A stretch of 14,709 nucleotides of DNA. Origin: Chitinophaga pinensis (GTDB lineage Bacteria > Bacteroidota > Bacteroidia > Chitinophagales > Chitinophagaceae). The position numbers and the translations under genes were made by a program. The stretch is from positions 1 through 14,709 of the forward strand of contig CALQKL020000031.1 of assembly GCA_943331145.2 (NCBI GenBank), given 5' to 3'. Positions 13,888 to 14,709 of the stretch are shown in pieces; position 1 is the stretch's first letter; each line of letters opens with the position of its first letter. The notes beneath the pieces were generated by a model. The model searched no databases. It had not been told where the DNA came from and saw only the letters and a program-made list of their open reading frames with translations.

Positions 13888-14403
13888 TTAATTCAGTATT
13901 TGTTTTGCTTCAGTTTGAAGTGCAGATAATACAATGCCATTCATTTCCGCATTTGGTGTATTGCTGTACTCAATAATTAATTTGCTCAAATCCAATGCTG
14001 TAGCTGCAGGTGAAAGACTTGCTGTAATATGATGGATGATGTAAATGTTTTGATCTTTTAAACGAGTTATGGCATTCCAAACTTCAGGGCTAACATAAAC
14101 TTGTTGACTGATATTGTATTCAAATTCCGTTTTGATGGATTCTGTTAGTGCAAAATGTAAATCTGAAGCACTCATTCCCGGTTGGTTTATACGATTGATT
14201 AAATTGGCCAATCCACATCTTTCTGCAAACATGGTTAATCTTTCCAATGCTTGCAACTTCATTCTATTCCCTTCATGATTGATTTGAGGAATTTCGGACT
14301 GCTGTTTAGTGTATGCTTTGAATTCTTTATAAAAAATGATGACTAAAGCAACAGTTGCCAATTCCATTAATAAAGCAACGTAGATGAAAAAATCTTGAAA
14401 CAT
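13888..14403 (-). CDS. DUF7935-like membrane-anchored protein
   Basis: 171-residue protein of a small Bacteroidota family that I recall as DUF7935; function unknown. One N-terminal membrane helix is visible at about residues 4-25, followed by a mostly helical soluble domain. The segment LKLQALERLTMFAERCG-like (about 48-64) and the SASDLH stretch are its most distinctive parts. The C-terminal 40 residues look like an amphipathic helix. The gene lies 10 bp before the mutase gene and shares its only visible promoter (14422-14429), so the two are probably co-expressed. It might support the mutase at the membrane or may merely share its transcript. The gene is certain; the family name is moderately sure. 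Confidence 0.75.
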   Translation of the reverse strand: MFQDFFIYVALLMELATVALVIIFYKEFKAYTKQQSEIPQINHEGNRMKLQALERLTMFAERCGLANLINRINQPGMSASDLHFALTESIKTEFEYNISQQVYVSPEVWNAITRLKDQNIYIIHHITASLSPAATALDLSKLIIEYSNTPNAEMNGIVLSALQTEAKQILN

Positions 14404-14421
14404 ATGTTTAATTTATAGTTA

Positions 14422-14429
14422 CAAATGTA
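14422..14429 (-). promoter_or_regulatory. -7 box of the DUF7935-mutase operon
   Basis: The minus strand reads TACATTTG, a full match to TAnnTTTG, 18 bp before the ATG of the DUF7935-like gene. No -33 TTG at the usual spacing is obvious. Confidence 0.45.
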
Positions 14430-14494
14430 ATTAAGTCATTTCAACTTTTTCCTAGTTTCGAAAATTGCTTTTATGTAAAACTTAAAAATGAATG

Positions 14495-14502
14495 TATTTT
14501 TG
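14495..14502 (+). promoter_or_regulatory. -7 box of the A-type Fe-S carrier gene
   Basis: TATTTTTG is a full match to TAnnTTTG and ends 14 bp before the ATG at 14517. Together with the minus box at 14422-14429 it makes this 113-bp gap a divergent promoter region. Confidence 0.5.
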
Positions 14503-14516
14503 TGAAAATATAATTT

Positions 14517-14709
14517 ATGGAAACAGTTACAATGACACCCGTTCAGTTTACTTTGTCTGCGATTGCAGAAATTAAAAGGTTAATGCAAGAAGAAGGATTC
14601 GATCAAAATAAACAATTGAGGGTAGGGGTTAAAGGTGGTGGTTGTAGCGGCATGACGTACATTTTAGAATTTGAAGAACCTAAAGCCAACGATCAAAAAT
14701 ATGATTTAC
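14517..14709 (+). CDS. A-type Fe-S cluster carrier (IscA/SufA/ErpA/HesB), 3' end cut by the window
   Basis: The first 64 residues of a HesB-domain protein that carries nascent Fe-S clusters to target proteins in the cytoplasm. The segment with RVGVKGGGCSGMTY at 35-48 is the family hallmark, and C43 is the first of three conserved cysteines. The CxC pair near the C-terminus (about residue 100 in a protein of about 107) lies beyond the window. I chose the ATG at 14517, 14 bp after a full-match -7 box. Which subtype it is cannot be told from this half. In Bacteroidota such a gene often precedes sufBCDS, so suf genes may follow; that is inference. Confidence 0.92.
   Translation, partial: METVTMTPVQFTLSAIAEIKRLMQEEGFDQNKQLRVGVKGGGCSGMTYILEFEEPKANDQKYDL

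Noticed and set aside
14404..14516. Cobalamin riboswitch ahead of the mutase operon
   Set aside because: The gap is only 113 bp, the likely leader is under 20 nt and no B12-box-like sequence is visible.

Overview
The window reads as a chromosomal segment of an AT-rich member of the Bacteroidota, probably near the Chitinophagales or Sphingobacteriales (the rank below phylum is inference). The support is a set of families typical of that phylum (a DUF4294 protein, a DUF7935-like protein, BshB1, a CcmE with Cys instead of His), start codons without a Shine-Dalgarno sequence, and several upstream sequences matching the Bacteroidota -7 element TAnnTTTG. There is no phage, insertion sequence, CRISPR array or defence locus. 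It looks like ordinary housekeeping DNA with one poorly understood three-gene operon.

Layout: a tRNA-Cys(GCA) gene with a strong terminator (57-173) is followed closely by a small four-helix membrane protein (187-576, +). It converges on glnS (591-2246, -), and a perfect 11-bp inverted repeat spans the junction. Upstream of glnS on the minus strand is an operon read bshB1 > fatty acid desaturase > PAP2 phosphatase (4898 to 2326), then a DUF4294 protein (5033-5680, -). A 415-bp gene-free stretch (5681-6095) is a mosaic of degenerate repeats and ends in a hairpin that fits a terminator for the cytochrome c maturation pair ccmE > ccmF (9092 to 6096, -).

A divergent control region (9093-9326) separates ccmE from a plus-strand operon: an agmatinase-family enzyme, a membrane protein overlapping it by 8 nt, and an uncharacterised radical SAM protein starting 4 nt later (9327-12241). 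Convergent to it is a minus-strand pair: a DUF7935-like protein and a methylmalonyl-CoA mutase catalytic subunit that lacks the B12 domain (14403 to 12318). The window ends inside an A-type Fe-S carrier gene (iscA/sufA-like, 14517 onward, +).

Functionally the segment covers protein synthesis (tRNA-Cys, GlnS), thiol redox (BshB1), lipid metabolism (desaturase, PAP2), haem delivery to c-type cytochromes (CcmE, CcmF), amino-acid or polyamine breakdown (agmatinase family), propionyl-CoA metabolism (mutase) and Fe-S assembly. The most promising unknown is the agmatinase/membrane protein/radical SAM operon, whose radical SAM member carries extra cysteines just before its CxxxCxxC motif.
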